A stretch of 64,000 bases of DNA from Drosophila miranda. Its lineage: Eukaryota; Arthropoda; Insecta; Diptera; Drosophilidae. This document shows positions 1-13,400 of the stretch, in pieces. Numbering within the stretch: position 1 is the stretch's first letter; each line of letters opens with the position of its first letter. The stretch covers positions 20,711,657-20,775,656 of the forward strand of contig NC_046674.1 in the NCBI RefSeq assembly GCF_003369915.1, read 5' to 3'. The translations under genes and the position numbers were made by a program. The notes below the pieces were generated by a model that saw only the letters and a list, made by a program, of their open reading frames with translations, ran no database searches and was not told the DNA's origin.

Positions 1-554
1 TGGGCTGCGGCTGCTGTCTATTGTTGACCGTGCTCTAGGGGTCTGCTCTGGTCTGCGCTGGCAATTGTTCTCGGCTCTCGCTATGGCTCTGGAGCTGGAG
101 CTGGCCCCGTCTCAAGGTTGTTTATTTTGAAAAATCACCATCACCAAGCCGATTGTGGACTGTGCCGACGGCTGGGGATTTAATTCTATGCTGGACATTT
201 ATAAATTGCATTCAATTTATACACAACACGAAAGCGTGATTTTTACATTTTTACAATCTGGCGAATAATAGATCAGCGTCGTATTATTTCACAGTACCCG
301 CTCCAATGCTCTCGCAATCCTCAGTTTTTGGTTCTTCGGCTCAGCGCATAAAGATGGTGCGAATATTCTTGAAGAAAGTTTTTGGAGGGAAGTTACTCGA
401 AATTGGTTCGATGGTTAAAAATAATTGAAAACTCCTTCGACTATTTCCACAGTAAAAGTAAAACAAACGAGGGGGAACGTTGTGAGTTGCTGCGGAGACC
501 GCAACTCTACATTTATACGCGATACTTAGTCAGTATGGCTCTCCTCCGGCAGAC
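1..554. other. Noncoding flank, nothing recognised
   Basis: Mixed-composition DNA with no open frame that looks coding and no repeat I can name. A short frame at 382-585 is within chance expectation and has no recognisable domain. Confidence 0.5.
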
Positions 555-1880
555 GCCGCTGTCGATTTCTTACTTTTGGCTATAATAATAATCCGTTCCG
601 ATCCAGATTCGGCAATCTGATAGATATGGTAATTTTGTATGATTGTGCGTAATTGTTATTATTATTCTTGATTTTTATTGTATAATTATTATTCTTGATT
701 TTTATTGAATAATTATTATTATAATTATTATTCATGATTTTTATTAAATAATTATTATTTTTAATTTGTATTGATAATAATAATAATTAAATTTATTATT
801 TTAAACTTTTATCGAATAATTATTATTATAATTATTATTTTTGATTTTTATTAAATAATTATTATTTTTGATTTTTATTGTATATTTATTAGCTTTGATT
901 TTTATTGAATAATTATTATTATAATTATTATTTTTGATTTTTATTGAAAAATTATTATTTTTGGATCAAAACATTTATAATATAATTATTCTTTTTGATT
1001 TTTATAGAATAATAATTAATTTTGATTTTTAATGAGTAATTATTATTTTAGATAATTATTGTTTAATTATTTTTGATTTGTATTGTTTTTGCTTAAAAAA
1101 AAAATTTTAAAAAAAATTTAAAAAAAAGAGGAGGAACGAAATTTTGAAATATACGTTTAATAGTGAGATCTAACAGGAGTGTGGATACCAAATTTGGTTA
1201 CTCTAGCCTTAATAGTCTCTGAGATTTGTGGATGCCCCAGATTTTCGTCCTTTGCGGGGGCGGAAGGGGGTGTATCGAAATTTTGAAACTAACTTGTCAA
1301 GGTCCGATACCACACGAGTGTGAATATCAAATTTGGCTCTTATTTTTCCTGAGATCCTTGAACTCAAATTTTGCATTAGGCAAAGCCGACCATGAAATCT
1401 GTGTGTTAGAGAAAGACAGAGCGAGAGAGAATGAAATTGTTTTCCCGATTCTGGCTATAATAATTATACGATCTGGTTCAGTTTGTGCATTCTAGAAGAT
1501 ATAGTCATCCTCTACGATTCTGCGTTTTCTGTTTTCTCGTATCTTTGAAATTGTGGATGCCAAAGATTTTCGCCTTTTGTGGAGGCGGAAGTGGGCGGGA
1601 CAAAATGTTGAAATATTCTTGTAAAAGTGACATATACAGAAGTCCGGATATAAAATGTTGTTGCTCCAGCTCTTATAGTCTTTGAGCACTAGGCGTTGAT
1701 AAGGACGGACAGACGGGCGGACGGACAGACAGACAGGCTCAATCAACTCGGCTATTGATGCTGATCAAGAATATATATACTTTATGGGGTCGGAAACGAT
1801 TCCTTCTGGAAGTTACACACATCCACTTTTACCACAAATCTAATATACCCCAATACTCATTTTGAGTATCGGGTATAAAA
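555..1880 (-). mobile_element. Decayed DINE-1/INE-1-like Helitron remnant
   Basis: Read on the minus strand, the right end (1880 downward) begins TATACCCGATACTC. It continues through a block, 1740-1820, whose wording (AAGTATATATATTCTTGATC, TTTCCGACCCCATAAAG, then a GTCTGTCCGTC run) is the hallmark of the Drosophila DINE-1/INE-1 family as I remember it. Three diverged modules with AAATTTTGAAA followed by a short GTGGATACCAAATTTGG-like block start near 1138, 1277 and 1599. A GGCTATAATAATAA motif near 568 resembles the one near 1455 and that at 48606 in the second copy, so the left limit is set near 555, but it is uncertain. An AT-rich array (640-1135) sits inside. No coding capacity is seen, as expected for this non-autonomous family. 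Confidence 0.65.
640..1135. repeat. AT-rich degenerate tandem array
   Basis: About 500 bp made almost only of A and T. The words TTTTGATTTTTATTGAA and AATAATTATTATT alternate at least eight times with irregular spacing (roughly 30-60 bp). It ends in poly-A/T runs near 1097-1128. It lies between two blocks that resemble one DINE-1-like element, so it may be an expanded internal satellite of that element rather than independent sequence. Confidence 0.75.
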
Positions 1881-4800
1881 ATGTTTCTGTTACAGATGAT
1901 ATACGAAACAAAATTCCTTATAACAAAGCTCTTTTTCTTGTATTCAAAAAACGTATTTTCTTCTTTTTCGATTCTCCTTAAAAAAGTTCCTTAACTCCTC
2001 CCAGAATCGTTTAGCTTGGCCCCTCCAAGGGTATCATTTGATTCGATGAGAGTGCTTTTTGTTGTACTTTTGTTGGGCTCTTTGATTTCGGTTCTGGTTC
2101 TGTTCAGGCTATTGAGCAGGTCGCTCGCTCATTAAAGAAAGAGCTGTTGAGGGGGGGCAGGGGACTTGGGGAGAGAAGATGGTACTGGCCAAACAAAAGG
2201 TATAAGCATTTAATTCTCACCAAACGATTGATGCGGTCGCATGGAAGTTCGCCCAGCCGGCAGACGATGTCGATGGGTCGTTCCTCTGTCTATCTGTCTG
2301 TCGGTGGATACAATCCTTCTTCTTGGCCTGAGTCTGAGCCTTGAGTCGGATCCAGTCCTAGTCCCAAATTGCAAATGCAACTTGTTAACCTTGAAAACTA
2401 AGCAGACAAACGGACTGAACCGGACAGATAGTCAAGGAGCAGCAGTGGCTGCCTGAGCCCCACAAGACCCCAGACCCCAGGGCCAGCACAGTATGAGGCA
2501 TTTAGTCAGCCGTCGTCGTCGTTGCTGTTGCTATTGCTGTAGCTGTTGCTGTAGCTGTTGTTGGTGTCCGTCTACGTCTACCGATCACTCGTTTGTCTAG
2601 CTGAGTTCCCATCCCATTGCTCCCATCGCGCTCCTCTTGCCCAGCATATTGAATAATGCGTTTATGGCCAGATGAATGACACTTCATACATGCTTCCTGT
2701 CCGTCCCTCCGTCCCTCTGTCCCACCGTCTCCCGTCCTCGGACACTGCCAACTCCTGACTGCTTCTGAGGCTGCTACGGCTGCTGTTGCTGCTGTGGCTG
2801 CTGCCTCCTGGTGGTGCATATTTCATGCGTAAACTTTGGCTGAGGGATCCACAACTATTCGTCATTTGTGCCGGGGCTATGTCAGTGTTGTGTTTGAAAG
2901 AAATTCGTTTAAATTGTCAATTGTCTGGGGTCTGACTGTTGCCTCCGCCTGCTGCTCCTGCTGTAACTGGTTTCCACTGGCCACTCCTAATGAGGCACAT
3001 CAACAATATAAAGGAGGTACAAAAAAAGAGAAGCGGGCCCGGACCTAGACCCAGAACGAGACCCAGACCTAAGCCCGAACCCGAGCCCGAGCCCGAACCC
3101 TTTTAGCATTTAGGCTGTGATGGTTGGTGGCCCCCACAGTGGCTCTCGGCCTGGATCGCTCAATGCGTTTGCATTTAGCCGGCAAACCACATTAAACTCA
3201 AGTCATCTTAGCCACATACTCGTACGATACTCGTACATACGGCATGTTTAGTGCCCTGCTATTGGTACCGATTCCCATAGCTATACCCACTCCCATCACC
3301 ATCAGCATTTCCATTCTGATTTGGTTTGAGATTCGGATGCGGATCGGATCCTGCTTACTGGGTGTTGCAATGTCATTCCCTGCATTTTATGCACTCACCA
3401 CAGAGGGAGGGAGAGCCCGGGCCATAAATAAACTTGTATCTTCAAGATAGAAATAGTCGTAAAAATCAGCAAATAACCCCGAACCCCCAGCTAAACCTCG
3501 TGAGAGCTTTTAGCTGTGCCCAGCTCGAACCGAAACCGAACTGAACTCGAACAGAACAGAACAGTACTGAACAGAACAGAACGAATCATCAAGGTGGAGG
3601 AGACCCAGGGAGGCCAAGTCGGGCCCAGCCATTTGGAGCAACTCGGAAACATGTGTAAGTTGCAATATTAAATTTTATATTTAGCGCACGACTTTGTGTT
3701 CTTTATTCTCCCCCTTTCTACTTCGATTTTGCATACAATGCGCAGGGCAGATGCAGATCCCTAGAAGATGATTTGAAGATGCCGAGATCGTGATTGAAGC
3801 CCCTAAGTAGGAAGCAAGCATTCGCAGTCATTAAAAGGTCTATGTACTTTATGGCACTGTAAAAAAGATCGCTGGGCAGCCAAACGAAGTTCTAAGCCAG
3901 TTAATTGAATGGTTTCCTTTCCCCAAGGATCCTTAATCGAATTGGGTCCATTGCACAGCTATACTGCACAGCTTCACTGACCGTATGATGTCTTTTCCTC
4001 ATAAGCACTTCCAATCAATTTCACACCCATACAGAGAGGCATTCAATTTAAAAAAATTTACGCATTTCTCTCCCCATTGTTTGATTTAAATGCATTATTC
4101 ATAAAAATGTTATTATCACTCGTAACAAGCCTCCTTGCTACCTTGCTACCCAGCCAAAAATCTCTGACTGGCCTTTCTTTACACATAAATCATAATTATC
4201 ATGCACAATTTACCTCTCACTCTGTACCCCTCGCTCCTTGGGTATTGCCATATGAATTCGAGATGAAGAAACATCTCAATGAACTTGTAATGGACAGCAA
4301 TCTTCCATCTATCGCTGTTGGAACACGTTGACCCAATTTATTTCAATTCAATTCAAACAATCCTGAAGCATTTAAAGACCAGGCAGCTAGCCAGCTAGCC
4401 AGCCAGCCATAAAAAGGCAACCAAAATGGGATTTGTGAGAAAGCCCACAGAAAGAAGCAAAATGTGAGACGGTAGTCGGTTGAAAGAAGATCATAAAAAA
4501 TAATTAAGAAGTTGGTACTTGACGCGATCTTGCTCTTCCAAGCGATGCTCTTTCTATGGGATGCGCTCATATGGATGGATATCCAATGAGAATGAATATC
4601 ATGAATGTCTGTTCTTATTGTTCTGGGTATGAATGAATGTTTGGCAAGCCATTCCAAGTCGTATTTTGGGTACTTTGGGGATAGTGTATCCCAAATTCGT
4701 ATTGACCCAACGTTCCTTGCCATCTTCTTATTTCCATTACTTGGACCATGGTTATTTAATCAATGGGGGCTCAGTTGCGTGCTCTCTACAGAAAAGGGAA

Positions 4801-7800
4801 GATACTCAAACGTGCGCTCAACCTCAGCGTCCAGAAACATCTTGACTCGACTATGGTACATTGATCTTGATCTTGGGCCCATTACAAAATAGTGAAGAAA
4901 ACCCGTTAAGATGCAAAGATAGCGAAAGAAATCAATGACCCAAAACTTTTTTTTCTTCTTTTCTGTTACTTTCTGTTTGTTTTTTTTTTCGGGCGGTCTG
5001 CCCACATTCTGTTGTTGATTACGTCAAATGGGATTCTTTCATTTCGTTTACGCGCAGAGTCAACTCCTATATTGGGGCTACAATCTGGGCGGCTTTCGAT
5101 CGCAAACTATGTAATGCATTAGCATTTCTCTGGCAGGAGGAGGAGGAGAAGCTGCAAGGGAGCAGACCAAGAGCTGCGACAAAATGTCAATGGGAAAATC
5201 TTTTTGCCAAGCCTGGACTGGCGTCTCCACTAGACGACATACAAATAGCAGATGCCAATGCCGAAGCCAAAGCCAAAGCCGAAGCGGCAGCCACAGCCAG
5301 AGTCGATGCCAAAGGGGCCCATGTGGCCATGCAATTTAGTCAAAGGCCCTAACGGCATTTGAGCCAAATGCGTTTACGTTTACGCATCCGCTATAAACTC
5401 GTATGCCGGGTTGCCGTTTGCATTTGCCGGTTCTCTAAGCAGAGAGCCCGATACCTGGAACACTGGAGAGCTGGAGAACTGGAGAGGTGTTGGTTAGCTT
5501 GCCTCCAAGCGATCTGCGCCGAGCCAGCCGAACGCAGAACAGAACCAGTTGGCAGAGATACATATACTTATGCTATAAGCAGGAGCTTGCGACAAAACTG
5601 TGACTTTGACTTGGGCTGCGGCTGCGGCTGGGGATGGGGCTGGGTCTGGGTCTGCAGCCCGACTTCCTTCAGAACGGACGAGAGAGGACAGGCGAAACGT
5701 GGTTAGAGCGATGTCTCTCCGCTCTGGGTACTGTTAATTGGATCTATACTGAGACTGCCGTCGAGTCGAGGCGAGTCGCGTCGCGTCGCGTCCGTCCCTC
5801 CCCCTTTCGGAGCTCGGAGTTGGAGTTTGGCAGTGCGTGGCGCACTTAAATAAGGTTAACTGTACTCGGAAGGCATCTCGTCTCTGGGCCTGTACACAAA
5901 TTTAATTTCAACTTACGTCAACACCGCTCCAGGGCCGAGAGCAAAGCCGTGCGGTCAATGCACGCAGTACCAGTTCCTCTCTTCAAGCTTATCATCCAGC
6001 GATCGTTCAGGCACAGCTCAGGTCTCCTCCGCCAGAGCAAAAAAAAAACCCCATCAAATCAGCAACGTGATGCTGCCCTTAGGGCCCTTGGCCAACGTCT
6101 TCTGCTCCTTGCTATGCACTCTCTATAAAGCGGTCATAACATTTGCACCACAATAATAGCTGTAATAGTACCCGCAGCCCAGCCCCCATAGTCAGCGACT
6201 CGTCTCGTCTCGCCTCGCCTCGCCTCGTCCCTCCCCCTCCCATGGCACATTCATTCAAGGATAATGTTACGGTTAATGGTGCGGCCAGGCAAGTAATTTA
6301 ATTTACTCGTACCCATACCCGTTTCCGTGCCCCCGTGCCCATAGCGTTATTGGTAACATGCCCCAACAAACGAACAACGCGAATTATTATGACCAAAAAA
6401 AAAAATGTACAGCAAAGCCGGGCTAGACCATGCCAGACCCAGACACAGACATAGACACAGACACAGACAGATCCCAGATACAGATGCAGATAGAGATCCC
6501 TCATACCTCAGGCATTGGTGATCGTCAGTCGGCCAACGCTAGAGATGGTAAAGTGAGAGTCGAAGAGTGCAGTTGGCAACTTGGCTGGAACTACTGCTTG
6601 CACTACCACTGTAATTTCCACTCAGATTTGATCAGAGAGGATTTTATTTGGAGGATCCCAGGAAAAGTTATGTTCCCATTTCCGGTACTTCCCTGTCTTT
6701 GGTCAAAGCTCATCTCTAACGAATTTCAGCAGCTGCCCATTCAGCTCCCTCGCCATCCTTTTGCTCCAGGCCGCATTTGATGCTTGGCCATCGTGCTTCC
6801 CTGGCTAATACCCATTATGCCATAAAGCGTTACCAAAACGCCATTAGCACGTCAGAAGGCACGCCTCTGGGCGGGCGGTGGAAAGGGGAAGGACTGGGAA
6901 GTAAAGGGAAATAAACGAATGAAGGTAGCGAGCATCGACAATCGACTGATCAAATAAATCGCAACGATAGACACATTGATAACGATGGATAATGATAATG
7001 GTAGTGGTAGTGGCTAAGATGATGATGATGGGAATAGAGGAATGGGTAAAGGAATGGTGAGGCCTGTGATGAAATTGTTGGATTCGATTTTGGCTAATTG
7101 CAGAAGTCCATCTGAAATGCCTACTTAGGGCTAATTGGTCCCCTCGGAAGCGCCGCCAAGATATGTACAAACATTTCACGCTGTGCCTGTCATGGATGTT
7201 GTAATTGATGCTGCCGCCTCCAGGGTCCTGCTACATTGTGAGCCATGTCAGGAGATGTCAACCCGCCAGCGATGGCGATGGCAACGGCGACGACGACGAA
7301 GACGACGGCCACGACCACGACCAAGACCACGACTATGACTATGACTATGACGACGAGGACGGCAAATCTAACAACTTTGATTGACTTGTGATTTGAAGGC
7401 GCGCCTAATTGAAGCGAGGCGGCTGCAAAAGAGAGAAGCAGATTCTGGGACTGGACCCTGCCACTGGACTCCAGCTTGTGGCATCACTGAAAAAAAACCA
7501 TATGTGGAATCATCCTCGTAGGCACTGGAGAGCTTGAGGCACAGTTTAGGAATAACTCGTTAATTTTCACTCAAAATGTGACGAAACATAGAGTTGAATA
7601 ATGTTCTGCAAAATTCTTTCGTACATACATATTATGTTTGTAGTCTCAACTTCATATACCTTTTCTCCAAGTGCATTCAGCTAGGACAGCTCCTTGTGTT
7701 GACTGTTCTGGTAAAATGTTCGTGAGAAATGTCATTAATACGAACGATGTGACTGCCTGGAGATGTGGATGTGAACGTTGCCATCCTTTCATATTCCAGT

Positions 7801-9397
7801 CTCGCACCCCCTGCTATCCCCTCGCCTTCTTCTTCACCGCATTGTTGCACTTAATTAATGTGAGGATGAAGAGACTCCTTCCTCCATGTCCACCATCCAC
7901 CATCCACCATCCGCCTCCCAGTGTTTTGCTGTACACGCCCTCGGCATGCATTTGTGGTACTCCCTGGACGTGGATCTGGGTCTGGATCTGGACATGGTCT
8001 GGACATAGACCTAGACCATTTGCCATATATGGGGTCAAGTCATCAGAGGCGTCGTCGTGTCTTGCAATGGGAATTGCTCTATACTCGCACAGTACTTAGA
8101 AGCAGGCGATAATGGTCGAACGTTTATCTACGATAACATTTCGAAACAACGACGATGGGCAGCCGCCCATTGCCTTGCACCCAATCTCAATCGGAGAGGC
8201 GTTAACAAATTATTTGAAACATGCAGCGCCGCGTTGGCATCCAATAATCCCCCTTTCACCCTCTCTGCCACTGGTCCATCTGGTCAATCTGTTCCACTGT
8301 TCCAGGAGGCGTTAATAGGCATTGCAATGCCAATAATTTGCAATTATACTTAATTGTAATTGTAATCGTTATTGTTGATGATGCTGATGTTCCTGTGTGG
8401 TAATTGAGAGTGCGGCAAGATGTTCTTCTTTTTTGTATTTTTTTTTTTCTTTTCTTTTATTGAGATTGGTTTGTTCATCGTGTGTATTGAGTGTGTGCGT
8501 ATGCGAGAGTGCGTGTGTGTGTGGTATATGTATCTGTGTATGCCTGTGCTCGGGGCCATTGCTATATGTATGTACAACATTTTCGTGTTTGCTTAACCGA
8601 TCGTTTTACTTGGCTAGACAAATGTTTATTAAGCTTATTACTTACTGTAGTATGGATATGGACAGAGGCATATAATTTCTATAAAAACGAATATTGAATG
8701 CAAAGGATTCATCTTATGTAGCTCGAAATTTCAAGATACTTTTACTCCCATTTAATTTTCTTTATTAACATTCGTTCACATTTGATTTTAAACACAAAAA
8801 ATATTTACCTCCGCGATCTTGAGCTTATTAATATTTTAATATCAGAGCAGCTTAAGCGCTGGACAATAAAACAAAAAAAAAAAAAAAATCGACCTTCTGC
8901 TTTTCAAATCATCTAATGAAAGGATATAATTCTTAAGACTTAATTCATTTACCATATTTCGATGGACCTCTCGTGCAATCATATCGCAACTAAAACTATT
9001 GTGTAAAATATAACCAGTGTAGATGGTTCATATCTCTTAACTAGGACTACACATTGCAGTTATATTGCCTCGGCTTCCACTTGTCCCTCTCTCTGAGCCC
9101 GCTAGAATATATCAAAATTCCTGGGTACAAGATGAGCTTGAATCTTAGATCACTATTTAATTATACATACAAAGTCGTGTGTAGTTAATCCTTCGTATCG
9201 CATAACTTTTCTTACTTTCGAAGAGCTTAGCAGTTATGACAAAAAAATGTTACACTAATCGAAATGATCCATTAATATCATTTCGCTTATTGCTGCTCCT
9301 TGGGAGCCGTAACTTAATATTACGGGAAAAAAAATACTCAGTTCCAGTGTTCTCGATACTTTTCGATACTCTCTCGAATACTCCGATTCCTTCGATA
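1881..9397. other. Noncoding region downstream of the receptor gene
   Basis: No coding region can be supported here. It holds several period-6 tracts (3043-3103, 5253-5320, 5608-5660, 6428-6485, 7263-7351), a GAACA-type run (3540-3583), an isolated splice donor at 3654 on the plus strand, a GT-rich patch (8480-8560) and a poly-A run (8871-8888). The part just below 9397 should contain the 3' UTR of the minus-strand receptor gene. TTTATT at about 8760 (AATAAA on the minus strand) is a candidate poly(A) signal, but I cannot fix the transcript end. Confidence 0.5.
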
Positions 9398-9516
9398 CTA
9401 GTAAAGGATACCGGGATGGACGGCTCCACTGCGTTGGAAGTAAACATTCGGATTGGTGCTCAACGTCGGCTCCAGCGTCGTGTACAGATTCGTTTCGTCG
9501 GGTCGTATGAACATGC
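9398..9516 (-). CDS. CG32447: Class C receptor gene, terminal coding exon
   Basis: Minus-strand exon. The acceptor ATAG is followed by GCATGTTC; 38 full codons then run to TAG at 9398-9400. The peptide reads MFIRPDETNLYTTLEP near its start and ends GAVHPGILY. The two leading bases complete the glycine codon begun by the single G at the end of the exon at 9745-9933, so splicing keeps the frame exactly. The amino-acid usage is that of a real cytoplasmic tail, with acidic and Tyr/Pro residues and no simple repeat. It is assigned to the receptor because phases match through two introns and no other minus-strand gene lies upstream before it. It could belong to another gene nested in that intron. 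Confidence 0.72.
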
Positions 9517-9744
9517 CTATATCAGATAAATTGATATTCAAAATTGTAGATACTGTTGGTTCTTATGGGGAATGAAGTATAGGACTGATAGCTGATAGAT
9601 ATCCTTCGAATGCGAAAAGGTTCAAAAGGATTTTACGCAATATTAGAAATGATAGATTTTTAGGGAGAGACATATAGACATATATGTATGTAAGTATTAT
9701 TTCCTGATATCAGATATTGTAATACATATGTGTGAATATATTAC

Positions 9745-9933
9745 CTGGCGCATAGCGCAACGTTTTGGCCAATTGCGCCGCTTGTGTCATGGAGGTTAGG
9801 GAGTTGCCCAACTGTTTGAGGGTCAACGGCGTGAGCGTGGGCGGTGCAGCTTGCTGTGGTGGCGGTGGTTGCGGTGGCAGTGGTGGTGGTGGTGCGGGTG
9901 GATAATAACAGAACGGGTGCGGGCTCAAATGTG
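9745..9933 (-). CDS. CG32447: Class C receptor gene, proline-rich tail exon
   Basis: Minus-strand exon with acceptor TATTTTCCAG at its 5' side and donor CCAG|GTAATA at its 3' side. It enters in phase 1 and leaves in phase 1 (189 nt, 63 codons' worth). This matches the donor GGAG|GTAAGT of the big upstream exon at 20410 and the acceptor of the terminal exon at 9516. It encodes a Tyr/Pro stretch (YYPPAPPPPLPPQPPPP) and then a helix-prone segment, LTLKQLGNSLTSMTQAAQLA. Poly-proline of this type can dock SH3, WW or EVH1 domains (general knowledge; the partner is inferred). Further exons between here and 20409 cannot be excluded. Confidence 0.7.
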
Positions 9934-10438
9934 CTGGAAAATAGTGATACATACGTGTATAGCTCGGCGGTGCGGCGGTGACCAAAGCAACCCGATCTGG
10001 TGGGGTGTGGTGTCGTGTGGTGATCAGAGGTGGTGGTTTTTGTGGTTGGTGGTGTGTGGGTGCATGTGTGATTGAAAGTCCCCAGAGTCCAGAGTACAGT
10101 GACCAGTGCCCAGTGACCAGAGACCAGAGCCCAGAGCCGTGTGTAAAGTTTACCAAACCAATAACGAAACCAGTTGTGACCCACACGCACAGAGATAGAG
10201 CCGCAGAGATATTGATTTTATGTATAGGACAAATATATGTACATACAGTAATTATTGGGTTGCGGCAGACAATTTTTGACAATAAATGTAAATTCAATTA
10301 AATTTCAAAAAGGTACGAATACCGGAAGAGACAAGCCAACCCGAAAAAAGCAGTTCCAAATGATTGATGAATATAATAATAATGAAAAAAATATTACAAA
10401 AACAACAACCATGAATAGATTATGTAATGACATATGCA

Positions 10439-10470
10439 ATGGTGTGGTGTGGTGTGGTGTGTGTGTGTGT
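10439..10470. repeat. GGTGT/GT microsatellite
   Basis: Four GGTGT units followed directly by six GT units, inside the receptor intron. Confidence 0.9.
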
Positions 10471-13400
10471 ATCGTGAGCGTGTCGAGAATATATTTCAAT
10501 CATTATATTGACAAGGTTTCGGATATGGAGAATGATAGGAAGATGGTATCGAAAGAGTTTTACGATAGGGAGAAGTCGGAGGTTTTATGTTGTTGACGTT
10601 GCAATGATGATGAAATTTTTTTTGTTATTGTTTTTGGGTTCGTTGTAGACGTAGATTTTCGTGTTGGTTGCGGTTGATTTTGTGATGATACGAGTATATA
10701 TGGATATGGATGAGATGACAAGTAAAAAAATAAATAAACAAATAAATAAAATATATGTATATAGGTATATTTTAGTAAATTTTAAGATCTTAAATCCTAT
10801 ATGCGTATAAAAACGAATGTACATATATGTATATGTACATGTGTATAATGGTAGATAAATCAGTGAAGATGTCACAACTTTTGCCTGGGCCAGTCATAAT
10901 TGGCCTGACCCACAGCTCGGAAACAGATGTCCCCAATTCATGGAAATTACACTGCCATATTTCACACTTTTGCCGGCCAATTTATGGCGATCTTAATGAT
11001 GCCAAACAATCCCATCTCCCATCTCCCATCTGCCATGTGGGACATCTCCCATGTCCGTGGGTTACCTTTGGCCCCAGCGCACAACACCCTCAAGCCATAG
11101 AGAAAGTTTCGCTCCGAACTGTATTTAACTCGGGCTATGGCTATACTCATTGAGTGCGTTCCCATTTATGGGTATTTGGTAAAAACCAAAAACCCGAGCG
11201 ATGTTCATTGGGATCTTAATGGGTTTGTGTTGGATTTGCAAAAGCTTTTTTAGTTCGTTTCGATATATTGGGTTGTGGGATGTGACCTTCATTATCCCAT
11301 TATCTTTATGGGGTTAATAAATGTTTGCTATTTCGAAACAGATCGGAGTATAGATGGGAATATTTTTGAGAAGTGATTGAACTATTTAGGAATGGATCTA
11401 GAGCTGTAGATGATTCAAGTGAAGAATATTTAATGAATAAAAATTTTTTTTTAGGAAGCAGTTTATGAACTTTTTGAAACTGAAGATATTTTTTGTGGGT
11501 CATATCTTGGACCTTTCTAAATTGCATGATGTATGGTACATATATGTATGTATTTCTATAGACAACTCGAAATCCATTTTGACTTAAGATAAACCCAGGC
11601 CAGGCCAGGCCTAATTTCTGTGCTATTTATAAATCATGTACTCAACCAACTTTTTAAAGTTCTACGGCCATCGCGGGCCACAATCATGAACTGGGCTTAT
11701 CATTAGCCGAGCTCTTTGTTCATATGTATTCATATTCATGTAAGGCTACAAAGCTTGCAGCTGGCAAAGTCTAACAAATGTAAGCCAATCATCCAACTGC
11801 TCTCTGACCGGTAGCTGGGCTGTGGCTGCCTGTAAATTATGATTATTATCATTATATTATTATTACTATTACATACATATAATACATATGTGTATTATTT
11901 TACTTTTCAGCAGCTCTGTGAGCTAACTGAATCTTAGCTGAAACTGTGTTAATGGCCAACAGAAAGAGAGGGGGAATGAGCCAAAAACAAGGCTGGAAAA
12001 GCGGTTGAAAAGAGGAACAATCCAGGTCTAAGGCTGCTGCTGCTGCTGCTGAACTCTTGACAGTGTTAAATGCAACAGTTACACACATGCTAGCCCCCGT
12101 TCGTGGCACGACCCCTCTACCACCACTACCCTCGTTTCGTGTGGCACTTTCCTAGTCGCGGCCGCGGTCTTGGTCTTGGTCTCGCTTTGCGGTCTTGCTT
12201 TTCTAATTAACTTAGAACAAATACTGCAATTAAGCTCGCTTGTTTTTGCTCGCCTGCCTCGGCGGCTGCTGCCTCGAATGTGGAATTATGTGTCAGAAAA
12301 TGAAAATGCATGTGTCGGCATCTGCATCTGTATCTACATCTGCATCTGTGGTCTGTATGTGTATGTGTATGTGTGTGCTGTATCTGTGTGCACGCTTTGG
12401 CGTTTTGCGCAAAAAAGAAACTAGTTTCCAGACAGCAGCCGCCAGCGCCGTCAGCTGAAGCGGCAAATTTGGCTTAATTCCATTTAGCTGGGGGAAAAGT
12501 TTCTTTCTTTTTCCCTCACAGTCTTGGCCCCGTAGCTTCTGATTTTAGCAGTCTGTCGGCTCATTCGTTGATTTGGCCATTATGGATTATGCTCGCCTGC
12601 ATTAAGTACCCCTCATATTCGCTTCATGCCACCACTGCCCCCGGATATTCCACTGTCGGCCAACGAAATGAAACGAAACGAAAAACGTTAATTAAGTGCA
12701 AATATGTATGACCAGGCCCGGACCCAGGCCTGGACCCAGGCCTAGGCTCTACTGCGGTACAGCCGGCATCCGTGTGCGTGTTCCGCTCTTTGTATCTGTC
12801 TCTGTGGTAGTGTCAGTATGTCAGTGTGTGCGCGAATGTGTGGGCGGACATGGATCGGGAAAAACCATAGATTCTTAGGGATGACAGAAGACGTGACTGT
12901 GAATTTAAATTTTAATATCCCACGGGAAATGGGGGGATAGAAGAGGAAATGCTGGGAAAACATTTGTGACGAATATTTCGTATAAAATTGAGCGTGATGC
13001 ATATTAGAAATCGGTTAATTGGGTCTGAAGTATTTTCCCTTTTAGAATTTAACCTGCAAAAAGTCAAAAAATCATTATTCAAGGAACAATTTCTTATAAA
13101 TATTTCATTCTTGCATGCTGTATAAATTCTATGTATAATTTATTCCTATTTAAAGTGAGACAATTTATTCCCTCATTATTTGCTCCCTTCGGATTCCTCA
13201 CTTTTTCCGTTTTTACTTTTCCCCACTTGCATTTAATTATTTCCCCTTTCTTGCTTTCTTTCGTTCTTTCTTTCGTTCGTTCTGCGACTGGAAATGTTCA
13301 TTAAAATTGCCCATCTCTAAGTAAAAGCCAGCGCCTGAGACGCCGACTCCCTGAGCCACGTTTTGCATTTTGCAGTTTGCAGTTTGTCGGCTTACCCCTG

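Noticed and set aside
640-1135. CRISPR-like array
   Set aside because: Units are A/T-only, of irregular length and spacing, without unique spacers, in a fly genome.
9934-10297. Upstream part of the minus frame containing the receptor tail exon
   Set aside because: It lies before a good acceptor and is built from a GACCAGAG simple repeat and a microsatellite; treated as intron.
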